Shown: positions 1 to 8,766, counted from the stretch's first letter. The stretch: 64,000 nucleotides of DNA from Aquificota bacterium (GCA_015486015.1 WFSL01000036.1:1-64000); one strand, 5' to 3'. Translations and numbers: made by a program. The notes: a model not told the origin generated them from the letters alone.

Positions 1-488
1 GTACCCCCCATCACCTCCAATCCAAATCTTATACACCGACGGCAGAGCACACATCGACTCATCTGATGAACAATCAGTGGGCCTAAATAACGGGTAGGAT
101 GCGTTGACCTTTTATCGGTAAGACGTTGTTCAGGATTTCCATACTTGAAGACAAAATCCTGAAGCTCACAGTTTCCCGCCTGGTCACAGATGGGACAATC
201 AAGAGGATGATTCACCAGGAGAAACTCCAACAACCACTTCCTGGCCTCCTGTACCTTCTCACTATTGGTCAAGATCTCCCAACCGTCCTGCACCTCTGTG
301 ATGCATGCAGGGAGAAACCGGGGATTACCTTTCACCTCCACCAAGCACATCCTGCATATGCCTGCTGGTTTCAGATAAGGATGATAACAGAAAGCCGGAA
401 TTTCTATTCCCACCTTAGATGCTGCCTTAAGGATAGTGGTACCCGGAGGAACCTCCACCTCTATGCCATCAATCACCACCTTGGGCAT
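1..488 (-). CDS. nuoG: NADH-quinone oxidoreductase subunit G, N-terminal part (runs off the window)
   Basis: Electron-transfer subunit of the peripheral arm of complex I. The reverse strand from ATG at 488 reads open to the window edge, giving the first 162 residues. A plant-type [2Fe-2S] ligand set is visible (C34, C45, C48, C62), then the H94-x3-C98-x2-C101-x5-C107 motif typical of NuoG and [FeFe]-hydrogenases, and the start of a third cluster site (C146, C149, C152). The start lies 17 bp after the nuoD stop, so it belongs to the nuoABCD transcript. In the common order nuoE and nuoF sit between nuoD and nuoG; here they do not. An Fe-hydrogenase begins the same way, but the position after nuoD favours NuoG. 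The gene continues beyond base 1, so the C-terminal domain cannot be judged. Confidence 0.9.
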   Translation of the reverse strand, partial: MPKVVIDGIEVEVPPGTTILKAASKVGIEIPAFCYHPYLKPAGICRMCLVEVKGNPRFLPACITEVQDGWEILTNSEKVQEARKWLLEFLLVNHPLDCPICDQAGNCELQDFVFKYGNPEQRLTDKRSTHPTRYLGPLIVHQMSRCVLCRRCIRFGLEVMGG

Positions 489-504
489 CTAAAAACCCCC
501 CGCA

Positions 505-1704
505 TTACTTGTCTACATCGCCGAGTACGATATCTAAGGTGCCAATTATAGCAGCCATATCTGCAACCTTATGCCCCCTTGAAAGTATGGGAAGGGTCTG
601 TAGATTCATGAGAGATGGCAACCTTATCCTCAACCTGTAAGGTTTCGGACTACCATCACTCACTATATAGAACCCCAGCTCCCCCTTAGGGGCCTCTATG
701 GACTGATAGATCTCCCCTTTGGGAGGATGAAAACCCTCCACTACCAGCTTGAACTGATGGATAAGGGCCGCCATATCTCTGTGCTCTCCCCTGACCTTCT
801 CGGGATCTGGGAAAAAGAGTTTCCCCTCGAGGGCATGTATGGGACCTTCAGGCAGCTTGTCCAATGCTTGAAGAATGATCCTCCTGCTTTGCCTCATCTC
901 TTCCATCCTCACTAAGTACCTGTCATAGGTGTCCCCATGCTCCCCAATGGGAATCTCGAAATCATATTCTTCATATCCTGAGTATGGATAAACCTTCCGG
1001 ATATCCCACTTCACGCCAGATCCCCTTAGCATAGGCCCCGTTGCACCATAGGCTATAGCATCCTCTTTACTCAGCACCCCCACGCCCACCGTCCTAAGCT
1101 TCCAAATCTTGTTCTTAGTGAGCAGGTCCTCATACTCCTGAATCTTGGAAGGGAGAATGTCCAGAAAAGCCCTCAGCTTCTCCACAAACCCATCTGGCAG
1201 ATCCCACCTCACCCCTCCAACCACTATGTAACTCTGATGCATCCTCACCCCGGCTACCATCTCCAAAAGCTCATAAGTGATCTCCCTCTCACGGAATGTA
1301 TAGAGAAAGACCGTGACAGCCCCTATATCCATTGCATGGCTACCCAGCCAGATCAGATGACTGGCAATCCTGGCCAGCTCCGCCAAGATCACCCTAATGC
1401 ACTTGGCCCTGGGAGGCACCTCAATGCCAAGCAACTTCTCGACAGCCAGACAATAGGCAAAATTGTATGCAGGGCAGGCGAGATAATCCAATCTATCTAT
1501 CAACGGAATCACCTGCTGATAGGTCTTGGTCTCTGCCAGCTTCTCCGTACCCCTATGGAGATAGCCTATAACAGGCTGAGCATCTACGATCGTTTCCCCT
1601 TCCAAGGTCAGGACCACCCTCAACACCCCATGGGTACTCGGATGCTGCGGCCCCATGTTAAGGGTGAAGGTCTTTCTCTCAGCAGTCTCTGCCACAACCC
1701 TCAT
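505..1704 (-). CDS. nuoD: NADH-quinone oxidoreductase subunit D
   Basis: The 49-kDa subunit of complex I; together with NuoB it forms the quinone-reduction pocket at the junction of the peripheral and membrane arms. The 399-residue product has normal family length. The conserved segment GPQHPSTHG is at residues 18-26 and lines the quinone site in characterised complexes. The start is ATG at 1704, 3 bp after the nuoC stop, so the genes are cotranscribed. The gene is not fused to nuoC, unlike the NuoCD form of enterobacteria. Nothing suggests damage. Confidence 0.97.
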   Translation of the reverse strand: MRVVAETAERKTFTLNMGPQHPSTHGVLRVVLTLEGETIVDAQPVIGYLHRGTEKLAETKTYQQVIPLIDRLDYLACPAYNFAYCLAVEKLLGIEVPPRAKCIRVILAELARIASHLIWLGSHAMDIGAVTVFLYTFREREITYELLEMVAGVRMHQSYIVVGGVRWDLPDGFVEKLRAFLDILPSKIQEYEDLLTKNKIWKLRTVGVGVLSKEDAIAYGATGPMLRGSGVKWDIRKVYPYSGYEEYDFEIPIGEHGDTYDRYLVRMEEMRQSRRIILQALDKLPEGPIHALEGKLFFPDPEKVRGEHRDMAALIHQFKLVVEGFHPPKGEIYQSIEAPKGELGFYIVSDGSPKPYRLRIRLPSLMNLQTLPILSRGHKVADMAAIIGTLDIVLGDVDK

Positions 1705-1707
1705 CCC

Positions 1708-2175
1708 TTACTCCTCGAAATCATAGCCTTCCGTTGGGTATTCTTTTCTGAGTGGATGACCAGGAAAGTCCTCAGGCAAATATAGCCTCGTCAGACAGGG
1801 ATGGCCGTCAAACTCTATACCGAACATGTCGTAAACCTCCCTCTCCATCCAATTAGCACCTGCCCAAATCCCACAGGCAGTGGGCACCTTCTCCCCCTCA
1901 TTTACTCCCACTTTAATCCGTAACTGGGCCTTAGTGTTCATATTCCTCAAATGATAGACCACATAGAAACGGGGGGTCTGCCCTTCCCCCATGTCTAATC
2001 CACACAAATCCACCAAGGAATTGAAACCAAATTCCTCTTTTAAAACTTCCAAAGAATTAGGCAAAGAACTTCTATCCAAAACCAAGGTCTTTTCATCCCT
2101 AAACTCTGACTCATCAAGCACCACCCCCTCCAGTCTACCCTTCACTTCATCCAACCAGTCTCCCATGGCTCCCAT
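1708..2175 (-). CDS. nuoC: NADH-quinone oxidoreductase subunit C
   Basis: The 30-kDa peripheral-arm subunit of complex I, 155 residues. The C-terminal half carries the family signature around EREVYDMFGIEFDGHP and continues into a LRKEYP motif. It begins at 2175, 9 bp after the nuoB stop, and ends 3 bp before nuoD, inside the compact nuoABCDG run. A second in-frame ATG three codons in is an equally possible start. NuoC holds no cofactor; its role is structural, next to NuoB and NuoD. Confidence 0.95.
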   Translation of the reverse strand: MGAMGDWLDEVKGRLEGVVLDESEFRDEKTLVLDRSSLPNSLEVLKEEFGFNSLVDLCGLDMGEGQTPRFYVVYHLRNMNTKAQLRIKVGVNEGEKVPTACGIWAGANWMEREVYDMFGIEFDGHPCLTRLYLPEDFPGHPLRKEYPTEGYDFEE

Positions 2176-2184
2176 CCTGCCTCT

Positions 2185-2736
2185 TCAAATCTTATTACTA
2201 AAGGGCTCTTGCTCGATCTTCTTCTGAAGCATAAGGATAGCCTGAAGCAACGCTTCAGGCCTTGGGGGACAACCAGGAACATAAAAATCGACTGGCACAA
2301 TCTTATCCACACCCTGAACCACAGCATAGCTTTTGTATATCCCCCCTCCAACAGCACAAGCCCCCATAGCGATCACCCACTTCGGCTCAGGCATCTGGTC
2401 ATAGACCCTCTTGAGCACAGGGGCCATCTTTTTAGTAAGCGTGCCAGCCACAATCATAAGATCCGCCTGTCTGGGGGAAGGCCTGAAAACCTCTGCCCCA
2501 AATCTGGCCATGTCATAATGGGATGCTGCTGTAGCCATCATCTCAATAGCGCAACAGGCAAGACCAAAGGTGACAGGCCATATGGACCACTTCCTAGCCC
2601 AGTTCACAGCCTTATTGAGAGTGGTGATAAGCACCCCCCCTTCTTTTAACAGCTCTACCTCCTCTGGTGTTACTTCCTCCGGTCCCACCACCTTGGGAAT
2701 CTCTATCTTCCTAATGGGCTCTCTCTTCACTCCCAT
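2185..2736 (-). CDS. nuoB: NADH-quinone oxidoreductase subunit B
   Basis: PSST subunit of complex I, carrying the terminal [4Fe-4S] cluster N2 that reduces quinone. The four expected cysteines are present: the tandem pair C61-C62 in ACCAIEM, C127 in GACAVGG and C156 in PGCPPRPE. The 183-residue product has a slightly extended charged N-terminus. Its first codons overlap the end of nuoA by 10 bp, consistent with translational coupling. All catalytic features are intact. Confidence 0.97.
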   Translation of the reverse strand: MGVKREPIRKIEIPKVVGPEEVTPEEVELLKEGGVLITTLNKAVNWARKWSIWPVTFGLACCAIEMMATAASHYDMARFGAEVFRPSPRQADLMIVAGTLTKKMAPVLKRVYDQMPEPKWVIAMGACAVGGGIYKSYAVVQGVDKIVPVDFYVPGCPPRPEALLQAILMLQKKIEQEPFSNKI

Positions 2737-3083
2737 TCCAATGCCCCCCTACCCCAGACATAAACAAAGATAGCGAGAAACACCACTATAAAAACCACCA
2801 TTTCAATAAACCCGAAAAGACCCAAACTCCTAAAACTCACTGCCCAGGGGTATGTGAAGACCACCTCCATATCGAAGATAAGGAATAAAAGCGCTATCAC
2901 ATAGTAGTGGACAAAAAAGGGAGTCCGTGCATCTCCAATAGGATCAATGCCACATTCATATGGAGAGAGCTTAATTGGATCAGGCCGTTTGGGTCCCAAG
3001 ATAGCGGAAAAAAACACAACTACAACTCCGAAACCCACCCCCAACAAAAGCACAAGAATCAGCGGCCAATACGCACCCTTCAT
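2727..3083 (-). CDS. nuoA: NADH-quinone oxidoreductase subunit A
   Basis: Small membrane-arm subunit of complex I, 118 residues with three hydrophobic segments. The family signature [11 protein letters not shown] lies in the first loop and an FDMEVVF motif near the second helix; this loop contacts the quinone channel in known structures. It is the first gene of the nuoABCDG transcript. A TTGACA element on the minus strand at 3133-3138 places a likely transcript start about 20 bp before the ATG, so nuoA probably has its own promoter although the NuoF-GltD gene lies just upstream in the same direction. Confidence 0.95.
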   Translation of the reverse strand: MKGAYWPLILVLLLGVGFGVVVVFFSAILGPKRPDPIKLSPYECGIDPIGDARTPFFVHYYVIALLFLIFDMEVVFTYPWAVSFRSLGLFGFIEMVVFIVVFLAIFVYVWGRGALEWE

Positions 3084-3109
3084 TAACCACCTCCAAACAA
3101 CCCTTCGCT

Positions 3110-3163
3110 AAATAACATCCACCCCACTACCATGTCAATAGAGAAAATTGGTTTTTTCACAAT
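3110..3163 (-). promoter_or_regulatory. Promoter of nuoABCDG with conserved upstream element
   Basis: On the minus strand a TTGACA box (plus coordinates 3133-3138) is followed after 17-18 bp by a weak TTATTT/TATTTA box, about 20-30 bp before nuoA. Upstream of the -35 box lies TTGTGAA, an A-rich stretch and ATTTTCTCTA. The 31-bp block 3133-3163 matches the block 9733-9763 before the nuoE-like gene at 26 of 31 positions, in the same orientation. The upstream half-site TTGTGAA resembles half of a Rex (NADH-sensor) operator, but the second half is poor. The remainder of the 125-bp gap shows nothing else. Confidence 0.6.
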
Positions 3164-3208
3164 ATCTCTCTAAAACCCTACAAACACTGTTATTACCCCC
3201 TTAGTCAC

Positions 3209-6200
3209 TTAGTGAACAACCCCTACCTCTTCGGCCTCTTCTTCCTCTGCCACCTCTTCTACTGGCCTATCACAGTGGAGACATCTCTTAGCCTCTTCAA
3301 TGGCCTGTTCTACACTAAGGCCCCTATTCACCTCCACAAACCCCACCCTTTCTTCGAGAGGCAACATCTCAGGCTTTGCCCTGGGGAGGGTAACTAAATA
3401 CGCCTCCTCATCATAGGTGGTAGGCACCACCTCCCTCTCTGGGAAGGGAAGCTTGCCATCATAGCCGAAGTACTTGTCTATCTCTATGGCCGCCCTTCTA
3501 CCGTGGGCAACAGCCTCCACCACCGTGGCAGGGTTCACTGCATCTCCACCTGCAAACACTCCAGGGATGCTAGTCTTCATAGTCCTTTCGTCCACTTGGA
3601 TGAATCCCCACTTATTAAAGAGCTCTTCTTGGGCATCAAAGCCCTTGGTCAAGCCCTGACCTATGCAAGGGATCAAGGTATCCGCCTCTATCACAAAGTT
3701 AGAGCCTTCCACTGCAACGGGCTTCCTCCTGCCCCCTCTGTCGAAGCCCCTGGTCTCCATACGGACGCACTCCACCCCCGTCACCTTTGTATCACCAAGC
3801 ACTTTGACTGGGGTCACAAGGAAATTGATCTTCACCCCTTCCTGCAAGGCATCTTCTACCTCCTCTGGAAAGGCAGGCATGTCTGCCCTGGTCCGCCTAT
3901 ATATGATCCTCACATCTGAAGACCCTAACCTAAGAGCAGTTCTGGCAGCATCAATGGCGGTATTACCACCGCCCACCACTATCACCCTGTCTCCAATCTC
4001 CACCTTCTTACCCAGATTCACATCTCTGAGAAAATCAATTCCATGATACACGCCGGGCAGATCCTCTCCTGGCACATTTAGCTTATAAGAAGTATGAGCT
4101 CCAACCCCCACAAATACAGCCTCAAACCCTTCATCGAAGAGGCCCTGAAGACTCTCCACCTTATGGTTCAGCTTCAGCTCCACTCCAGCCTCTATGATCC
4201 TCTCTATCTCCCTCTCCAACACCTCTGGGGGTAAACGATAGTCTGGAATGCCTACCCTCATCATACCACCAGCCACAGGCAGGGCCTCAAAGACTACAGG
4301 CCTGTAACCCAGGCGCGTGAGATAGAAACCACAAGCAAGCCCAGCGGGGCCAGCACCAATTATAGCCACCTTATGAGGTTTCGGCTCTGAAGGGGGCTCC
4401 CAAGCAGGTGCCTCCTTCAGGGCCCAATCGGCAAAGACCCTCTTGATTTCCCTGATGGCTATGGGCTCATCAAATTTGGCTCTGTTGCACTTCTTCTCGC
4501 AAAAGGCGGGACAAACCCTGGCACAGGCAGCCGGGAAGGGGTTGTTCTCCATATGCACATAGTATGCCTCTGGAATCTTGTTCTCTGCCACCAAAGAAAC
4601 ATACCTGGCAGGGTCCACACCGGCGGGACATGCATTCTGACAAGGGGCATAAAAGAGGGCAGCACACACACCTGCGGGACACTTCTTATCCACAATATGG
4701 GCAATGTACTCATCCCTGAAGTATCTCATAGTGGAAAGCACCGGATTGGGAGCTGTCCCACCCAGGGCACACAGAGAGGTCTTGATGATCAGATTCCCCA
4801 AGGTTTCAAGGGTATCAAGGTCCTCCATCTTGCCTTCCCCATTAGTGATCCTCTCCAAGATATTCAACATCTGCCTTAAACCAACACGACAAGGTACACA
4901 CTGACCGCAAGACTCCTCCACACAGAACTCCAGGAAGAACTTGGCTATATTCACCATACATGTATCCTCATCCAGAACGATCATGCCTCCGGAGCCCATA
5001 ATGGCGCCCAATTCCTTGAGGGACTCGTAGTCTATAGGGGTGTTCAAGTGCTGAGCAGGTATACACCCACCCGAAGGACCCCCTGACTGAACAGCTTTGA
5101 ACTTCTTACCGCCCGGGATACCTCCACCGACATCAAATACCATCTCACCCACAGTCAATCCCATAGGGACCTCTACCAAACCGATGTTGTTCACCTTCCC
5201 TGTCAGGGAAAATATCTTAGTCCCCTTGCTCTTCTCTGTTCCCATACTGGCATACCAGTCCCCACCATTCCGGATAATGGGAGCTATGTTGGCATAAGTC
5301 TCCACATTGTTGATATTGGTGGGTTTGCCCCAAACGCCCCTCTGGGCAGGAAATGGGGGTTTGGGCCTGGGCTCTCCCCTTCCACCCTCAATAGACTTAA
5401 GGAGAGCCGTCTCTTCTCCACAGACAAAAGCCCCAGCCCCTATCCTGATCTCCACATCAAAATTGAATCCTGTTCCCAGTATATTCTCGCCCAGAAGCCC
5501 ATACTCCCTGGCCTGTCTCATAGCTATTTCCAGCCTTTCGATAGCAATGGGATACTCCGCCCTAATATATACATACCCCTTTCTCACATTCCCGATGGCA
5601 TAAGCAGCTATGGCCATGCCCTCCAGAACCCTGTGAGGGTCCCCCTCCATAACACTTCTGTCCATGAAGGCCCCAGGGTCACCCTCGTCACAGTTGCACA
5701 CCAAATACTTCTCATCACCCGGGGCCTTCCTGGTGAACTCCCACTTCAGACCTGTGGGAAATCCAGCACCTCCTCTCCCTCGAAGCCCGCTCTTCTTTAC
5801 CTCTTCTATCACCTGCTCAGGGGTCATCTCTGTCAGGACCTTAGCCAAAGCCTCATAACCCCTTTCAGCAATGTACTCGTCTATATTCTCAGGGTCTATC
5901 TTGCCTGCATTCTCAAGGACTATCTTGTGCTGCTTGGCAAAGAAGCTGTACTCCATCATGGACCGGACCACTTGACCCGTCACCTCATGGAGGATCAGCC
6001 TCTCTACAGGCCTCCCTTTAAGGAGATGCTCCTCAACTATCAGGGGCACATCTTCAGGCTGGACCCTGACATAGAGAATCATATCGGGATAGATCCCCAC
6101 CACGGGGCCCAAGGCACAGGTACCACCACATCCCCTCTTCACCACCTTTACCTCTGCATCCAATCCCTGCCTTTTTATCTCCCTAATGAAGGCATCCATT

Positions 6201-6268
6201 ACCTTGTAAGACCCACTGGCTACACACCCTGTGCCCGCACAGACCAGCACATGCGTTCTATAGATCAT
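3209..6268 (-). CDS. NuoF-GltD fusion: NADH/FMN Fe-S dehydrogenase joined to a glutamate-synthase-small-subunit-like flavoprotein
   Basis: A 1019-residue electron-transfer protein. Residues 1-90 form a thioredoxin-like [2Fe-2S] domain (C10, C15, C47, C51) as in HndC/HydB. Residues 110-520 are the NuoF core, with GRGGAGFPTG at 164-173 for FMN/NADH, GAGAFVCGEET at 278-287 and the [4Fe-4S] ligands C454, C457, C460 and C500. Residues 540-600 carry a cysteine-rich GltD-type module (C543, C547, C586, C590, C594). From 634 follows a flavin disulfide-reductase fold with GAGPAG (FAD) and VVGGGNTAID at 764-773 (second nucleotide). The C-terminus is strongly acidic. The start has a clear AGGAGG site. 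A natural reading is an NADH module with a second, possibly NADPH-linked, flavin site; whether it bifurcates electrons is inference. Confidence 0.9.
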   Translation of the reverse strand: MIYRTHVLVCAGTGCVASGSYKVMDAFIREIKRQGLDAEVKVVKRGCGGTCALGPVVGIYPDMILYVRVQPEDVPLIVEEHLLKGRPVERLILHEVTGQVVRSMMEYSFFAKQHKIVLENAGKIDPENIDEYIAERGYEALAKVLTEMTPEQVIEEVKKSGLRGRGGAGFPTGLKWEFTRKAPGDEKYLVCNCDEGDPGAFMDRSVMEGDPHRVLEGMAIAAYAIGNVRKGYVYIRAEYPIAIERLEIAMRQAREYGLLGENILGTGFNFDVEIRIGAGAFVCGEETALLKSIEGGRGEPRPKPPFPAQRGVWGKPTNINNVETYANIAPIIRNGGDWYASMGTEKSKGTKIFSLTGKVNNIGLVEVPMGLTVGEMVFDVGGGIPGGKKFKAVQSGGPSGGCIPAQHLNTPIDYESLKELGAIMGSGGMIVLDEDTCMVNIAKFFLEFCVEESCGQCVPCRVGLRQMLNILERITNGEGKMEDLDTLETLGNLIIKTSLCALGGTAPNPVLSTMRYFRDEYIAHIVDKKCPAGVCAALFYAPCQNACPAGVDPARYVSLVAENKIPEAYYVHMENNPFPAACARVCPAFCEKKCNRAKFDEPIAIREIKRVFADWALKEAPAWEPPSEPKPHKVAIIGAGPAGLACGFYLTRLGYRPVVFEALPVAGGMMRVGIPDYRLPPEVLEREIERIIEAGVELKLNHKVESLQGLFDEGFEAVFVGVGAHTSYKLNVPGEDLPGVYHGIDFLRDVNLGKKVEIGDRVIVVGGGNTAIDAARTALRLGSSDVRIIYRRTRADMPAFPEEVEDALQEGVKINFLVTPVKVLGDTKVTGVECVRMETRGFDRGGRRKPVAVEGSNFVIEADTLIPCIGQGLTKGFDAQEELFNKWGFIQVDERTMKTSIPGVFAGGDAVNPATVVEAVAHGRRAAIEIDKYFGYDGKLPFPEREVVPTTYDEEAYLVTLPRAKPEMLPLEERVGFVEVNRGLSVEQAIEEAKRCLHCDRPVEEVAEEEEAEEVGVVH

Positions 6269-6278
6269 TGTTTCCTCC

Positions 6279-6653
6279 TTACTCTAAAGGCGTAGAGACT
6301 ACATACTCCTTCACCTTCTCGCCTTTCATGATGTGGCGCTCAATTATCTCCTTTGCCTTTTCTGCGTTGAGATTACAGTACATCACCTTGTTACCCTCCC
6401 TATCCTCCACCAGGGCCACAGGCTGTATCACATCTGTTCCCATAAAACCTGTCTGGGTCACTATCACATTATGAAGGTCATGTTCTGCTATGGCATCCAG
6501 AAACCCTTTTAAGACATCCCTGGCCCCTGCTGCTATCCCAGAGGTACCCATGGGCACAACTATCCTGTACTCGTACGTGCCCTCCCTCACATCCATCTTC
6601 TTCTTAGTCTCCTCCCTGATCTTTCTAAGATCCTCAAGCTTTATCCTCCCCAT
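6279..6653 (-). CDS. HndB/NuoE2-like ferredoxin-fold protein lacking most cluster cysteines
   Basis: A 124-residue protein of the thioredoxin-like [2Fe-2S] family that accompanies NuoE and NuoF homologues in NAD(P)-linked hydrogenase operons (HndB type). The fold signatures are there: GTSGIAAGA at 36-44 and VTQTGFMGTD at 65-74. The usual cysteines in GTCGIAAGA and TGCxGxC are replaced by S38, F70 and D74; only C93 remains. The protein therefore probably cannot hold the usual cluster and may be structural or regulatory. It lies 10 bp before NuoF-GltD and 11 bp after the HATPase-2 stop, in one transcript. Related Cys-poor forms may exist in other anaerobes. Confidence 0.8.
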   Translation of the reverse strand: MGRIKLEDLRKIREETKKKMDVREGTYEYRIVVPMGTSGIAAGARDVLKGFLDAIAEHDLHNVIVTQTGFMGTDVIQPVALVEDREGNKVMYCNLNAEKAKEIIERHIMKGEKVKEYVVSTPLE

Positions 6654-6664
6654 CTTATACCTCC

Positions 6665-7213
6665 TTAAATCGCTCTCCTCACTTCTCCTAAGCCTTTTTC
6701 AACATACTCCCTTAAAAATCTCAACACCTCGGGAAAGGTGAAGGGTACATCACCCAGTATCTCTTTAACATCCTTGCTATCAAAGACAAATTCTCCCCTT
6801 CCCCGATACCGGATCACAAACCGAACACCCGGATTGGCTACCACGAGACTAAGCAAGGTCCCAGAAAGGTCACCCATGGGGGGGCGATCTATATGGCTCA
6901 TTCTGAAGCTTGCCTCCAATCTCGTGCCTCTACCAAGCTCGCTCTCCATGCTAAAGTGACCATCACAATGCTCGGCCACCCACTTAAACATGGGAATACC
7001 CAGGCCCACATGGCTCTTCCTCTTTGTGGTATAAAAAGGATCCTGAACCTTGCTTAATTCATCGGGTCCCATCCCCCTTCCATCATCCTCAACCTTTATC
7101 TTGAGTGTATCTCTCTCTTCATCCTCCTCTATATCAAGCACGATCTCGTTAGCCCCAGCGGCAAGGGAGTTTTGTAAGATATCCATAATGTGCAGAGCCA
7201 ACTCCTCCATCAT
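6665..7213 (-). CDS. HATPase-type ATP-binding protein (regulatory cassette, copy 2)
   Basis: A 182-residue protein with a histidine-kinase-like ATPase fold. Near the N-terminus MDILQNSLAAGA is the N-box, VEDDGRGM the G1 box (about residues 42-49), and GLGIPMFKWVAE with GRGTRLEASF the later boxes. There is no phospho-acceptor histidine domain and no membrane segment. The last 80 residues are specific to this subfamily. The ATG at 7213 overlaps the stop of the PHP gene (ATGA), indicating coupling. Such proteins recur in operons for NuoE/NuoF and Fe-hydrogenases of anaerobes, where their role is unproven; kinase or anti-sigma-like action is inference. Confidence 0.8.
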   Translation of the reverse strand: MMEELALHIMDILQNSLAAGANEIVLDIEEDEERDTLKIKVEDDGRGMGPDELSKVQDPFYTTKRKSHVGLGIPMFKWVAEHCDGHFSMESELGRGTRLEASFRMSHIDRPPMGDLSGTLLSLVVANPGVRFVIRYRGRGEFVFDSKDVKEILGDVPFTFPEVLRFLREYVEKGLGEVRRAI

Positions 7214-7980
7214 AAGGCACTTTCCCCCATCCCTAAATTCAAGGACCTATGGATCACCTGGACCTTCCTCCCTTTCAAGGCCTCAACAAAGCCATCCCAT
7301 GAAGGCTCTTCCATAAGGAAGAGGGTCACGACGGCGCCTATGTCCTCAGGATAATGGGCATCCGATCCACTAAGGATGGCATACCTACCCAGCTCAGGCC
7401 ATCGGGCCAGAGCCTGCTCAGGGGTAAGAGACCGGGAAACCTCCACCGCCTCAAAGCCAAGATAATCGGGAATAAAACCAAGTTGATTTATAACACCAAA
7501 GGAAGGCCTGTCCACATGAGCTGGAATGGGCACCCCTTTATACTCCCTCACCATCCTTACGCATTCATCAAGGGAGAGAGAAAGGGAATTGAGAAGCAGC
7601 TTCTCCTCAATGCCCACTACTACCTCATCCTCATCCACCACTACCTGATCACCAAAGTAATCCGGATCGTTCTTCACATTGGGAAGATATGGATACACAG
7701 CATCCCTGAATGAGAGGGCGGCCTCTGTAGTCTCAAAGTAAGCCAAGAGATGAACCTCCTCCTCCGTTTGAAGCTCCATTCCAGGTATCACTTCTATCCC
7801 CAATCTGTCCCCTATCCTTTTGACATACACCACATTCTCACACGAATTGTGATCTGTAACAGCAATTATATGTATCCCCCTTTTCTTGGCCTCCTCAACG
7901 ATACGCCTGGGAGACATGTATAAACTCCCACATGGAGAGAGGGCAGAGTGTATATGTAGATCCGCTGCAAACCATCTCAA
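7210..7980 (-). CDS. PHP-domain metal-dependent phosphoesterase
   Basis: A 256-residue PHP-family protein. Metal-ligand motifs are visible: DLHIHSALSPCG near the N-terminus, VTDHNS about residue 41, a glutamate in IPGMELQTEEEVH, AHVDRPSFG in the middle and SGSDAHYPEDIG near the C-terminus. The family includes histidinol-phosphatase, the DNA-polymerase PHP domain and 3',5'-nucleotide phosphatases; nothing assigns a substrate here. The start is TTG at 7980, overlapping the preceding DRTGG stop as TTGA. Its position inside the redox operon suggests hydrolysis of a small phosphorylated signal, which is inference. Confidence 0.85.
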   Translation of the reverse strand: MRWFAADLHIHSALSPCGSLYMSPRRIVEEAKKRGIHIIAVTDHNSCENVVYVKRIGDRLGIEVIPGMELQTEEEVHLLAYFETTEAALSFRDAVYPYLPNVKNDPDYFGDQVVVDEDEVVVGIEEKLLLNSLSLSLDECVRMVREYKGVPIPAHVDRPSFGVINQLGFIPDYLGFEAVEVSRSLTPEQALARWPELGRYAILSGSDAHYPEDIGAVVTLFLMEEPSWDGFVEALKGRKVQVIHRSLNLGMGESAL

Positions 7981-8327
7981 GAATCACTTTCTCCCCTCAA
8001 AAGTTCATACAACCTCCCGGACAACTCAAATAAAGAGAATCGGGAAACAAAAATGGGAACATCCTCTTGCGCTGCCTTGGCCACCACATCCTCCGAAGGG
8101 ATGATGCCGTTCGCCAAGACTATTCCCCCCAACTCCTTCAACTTGGCCACTGCCACTATATTCAGGTGCCTCTGGATGGTGCACCACAAATCCCCCGTCT
8201 GGGCATTGGCCATCACATCGGAAAGCAGGTCAGAGGTATATGCCCAAACCACCTCCCTCCCTTGGATATCCACATCCTTTGTTACCAGCTCCAATCCCAA
8301 TCTCTCCATGATCTCCCTAAGCTGCAT
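7977..8327 (-). CDS. DRTGG-domain protein (copy 2)
   Basis: A 116-residue soluble protein starting at the ATG of MQLREIMERLG (8327), which has a GGAGGAGAG site; a longer reading would run into the upstream gene. It matches the DRTGG domain, found in phosphotransacetylase N-termini and in CBS-domain proteins, by the segments AYTSDLLSDVMAN and GIVLANGIIPSEDVV. It overlaps the end of HATPase-1 by 11 bp and shares TTGA with the PHP gene. It is paralogous to copy 1 at 8763-9122. A nucleotide- or metabolite-sensing role is plausible but not shown. Confidence 0.75.
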   Translation of the reverse strand: MQLREIMERLGLELVTKDVDIQGREVVWAYTSDLLSDVMANAQTGDLWCTIQRHLNIVAVAKLKELGGIVLANGIIPSEDVVAKAAQEDVPIFVSRFSLFELSGRLYELLRGESDS

Positions 8328-8766
8328 CTCTCCTCCTAAAAACCACAGAATGTATCCTGGTGCCCTTCCCCACTTCCGACTCAATGTGGAATATGTCCGA
8401 CTTCTCCTCCATATTGGGCAATCCCAAGCCTGCACCAAAGCCCAACTCCCGTATCCAAAGGGGAGCAGTAGAATAACCCGGGGTCATAGCTTGCTCCACA
8501 TCCTCAATACCAGGACCGTCATCCTCTACGAATATTTCAACCCTGTCCGGCTTAACTTCCACCTTTAAATGGCCTCCCCTATCGGCATAGGAGGCCAGGT
8601 TCATCTCGGCCTCAAAACAGATGATAGACACCCTTCTTATCACCCCATCTTCCACATTTATCTCTTGTAGGCGCCTCTTCACCTCCGTAGATACCGCGCC
8701 CACATTATCCAATCCTCCACTGTTCAAGACTGCAAAGTAGAGAACAACCCCAAGTTCGCTGCTCAA
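8317..8766 (-). CDS. RsbW-like ATP-binding protein (regulatory cassette, copy 1)
   Basis: A protein of about 149 residues resembling anti-sigma-factor/serine-kinase ATPases. The segment CFEAEMNLASYA is the N-box, EDDGPGIEDVEQAM the G1 box and GFGAGLGLPNMEEKSD the G2 region, followed by GKGTRI. I chose TTG at 8766 because it overlaps the preceding stop as TTGA and follows a GAGGGGAAG site; a TTG at 8787 is the longer alternative. In other anaerobes this gene pairs with DRTGG genes next to NuoE homologues. No sigma or anti-anti-sigma partner gene is seen in the window. Confidence 0.75.
   Translation of the reverse strand: MSSELGVVLYFAVLNSGGLDNVGAVSTEVKRRLQEINVEDGVIRRVSIICFEAEMNLASYADRGGHLKVEVKPDRVEIFVEDDGPGIEDVEQAMTPGYSTAPLWIRELGFGAGLGLPNMEEKSDIFHIESEVGKGTRIHSVVFRRRDAA

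Noticed and set aside
126-1785. Plus-strand ORFs of 62-182 codons opposite nuoG, nuoD and nuoC
   Set aside because: They mirror genes with complete family motifs on the minus strand and have no ribosome sites or recognisable domains.
5633-6295. 220-codon plus-strand ORF opposite NuoF-GltD
   Set aside because: Antisense shadow of a strongly conserved coding region; composition is that of reverse-frame AGG/GGA-rich genes.
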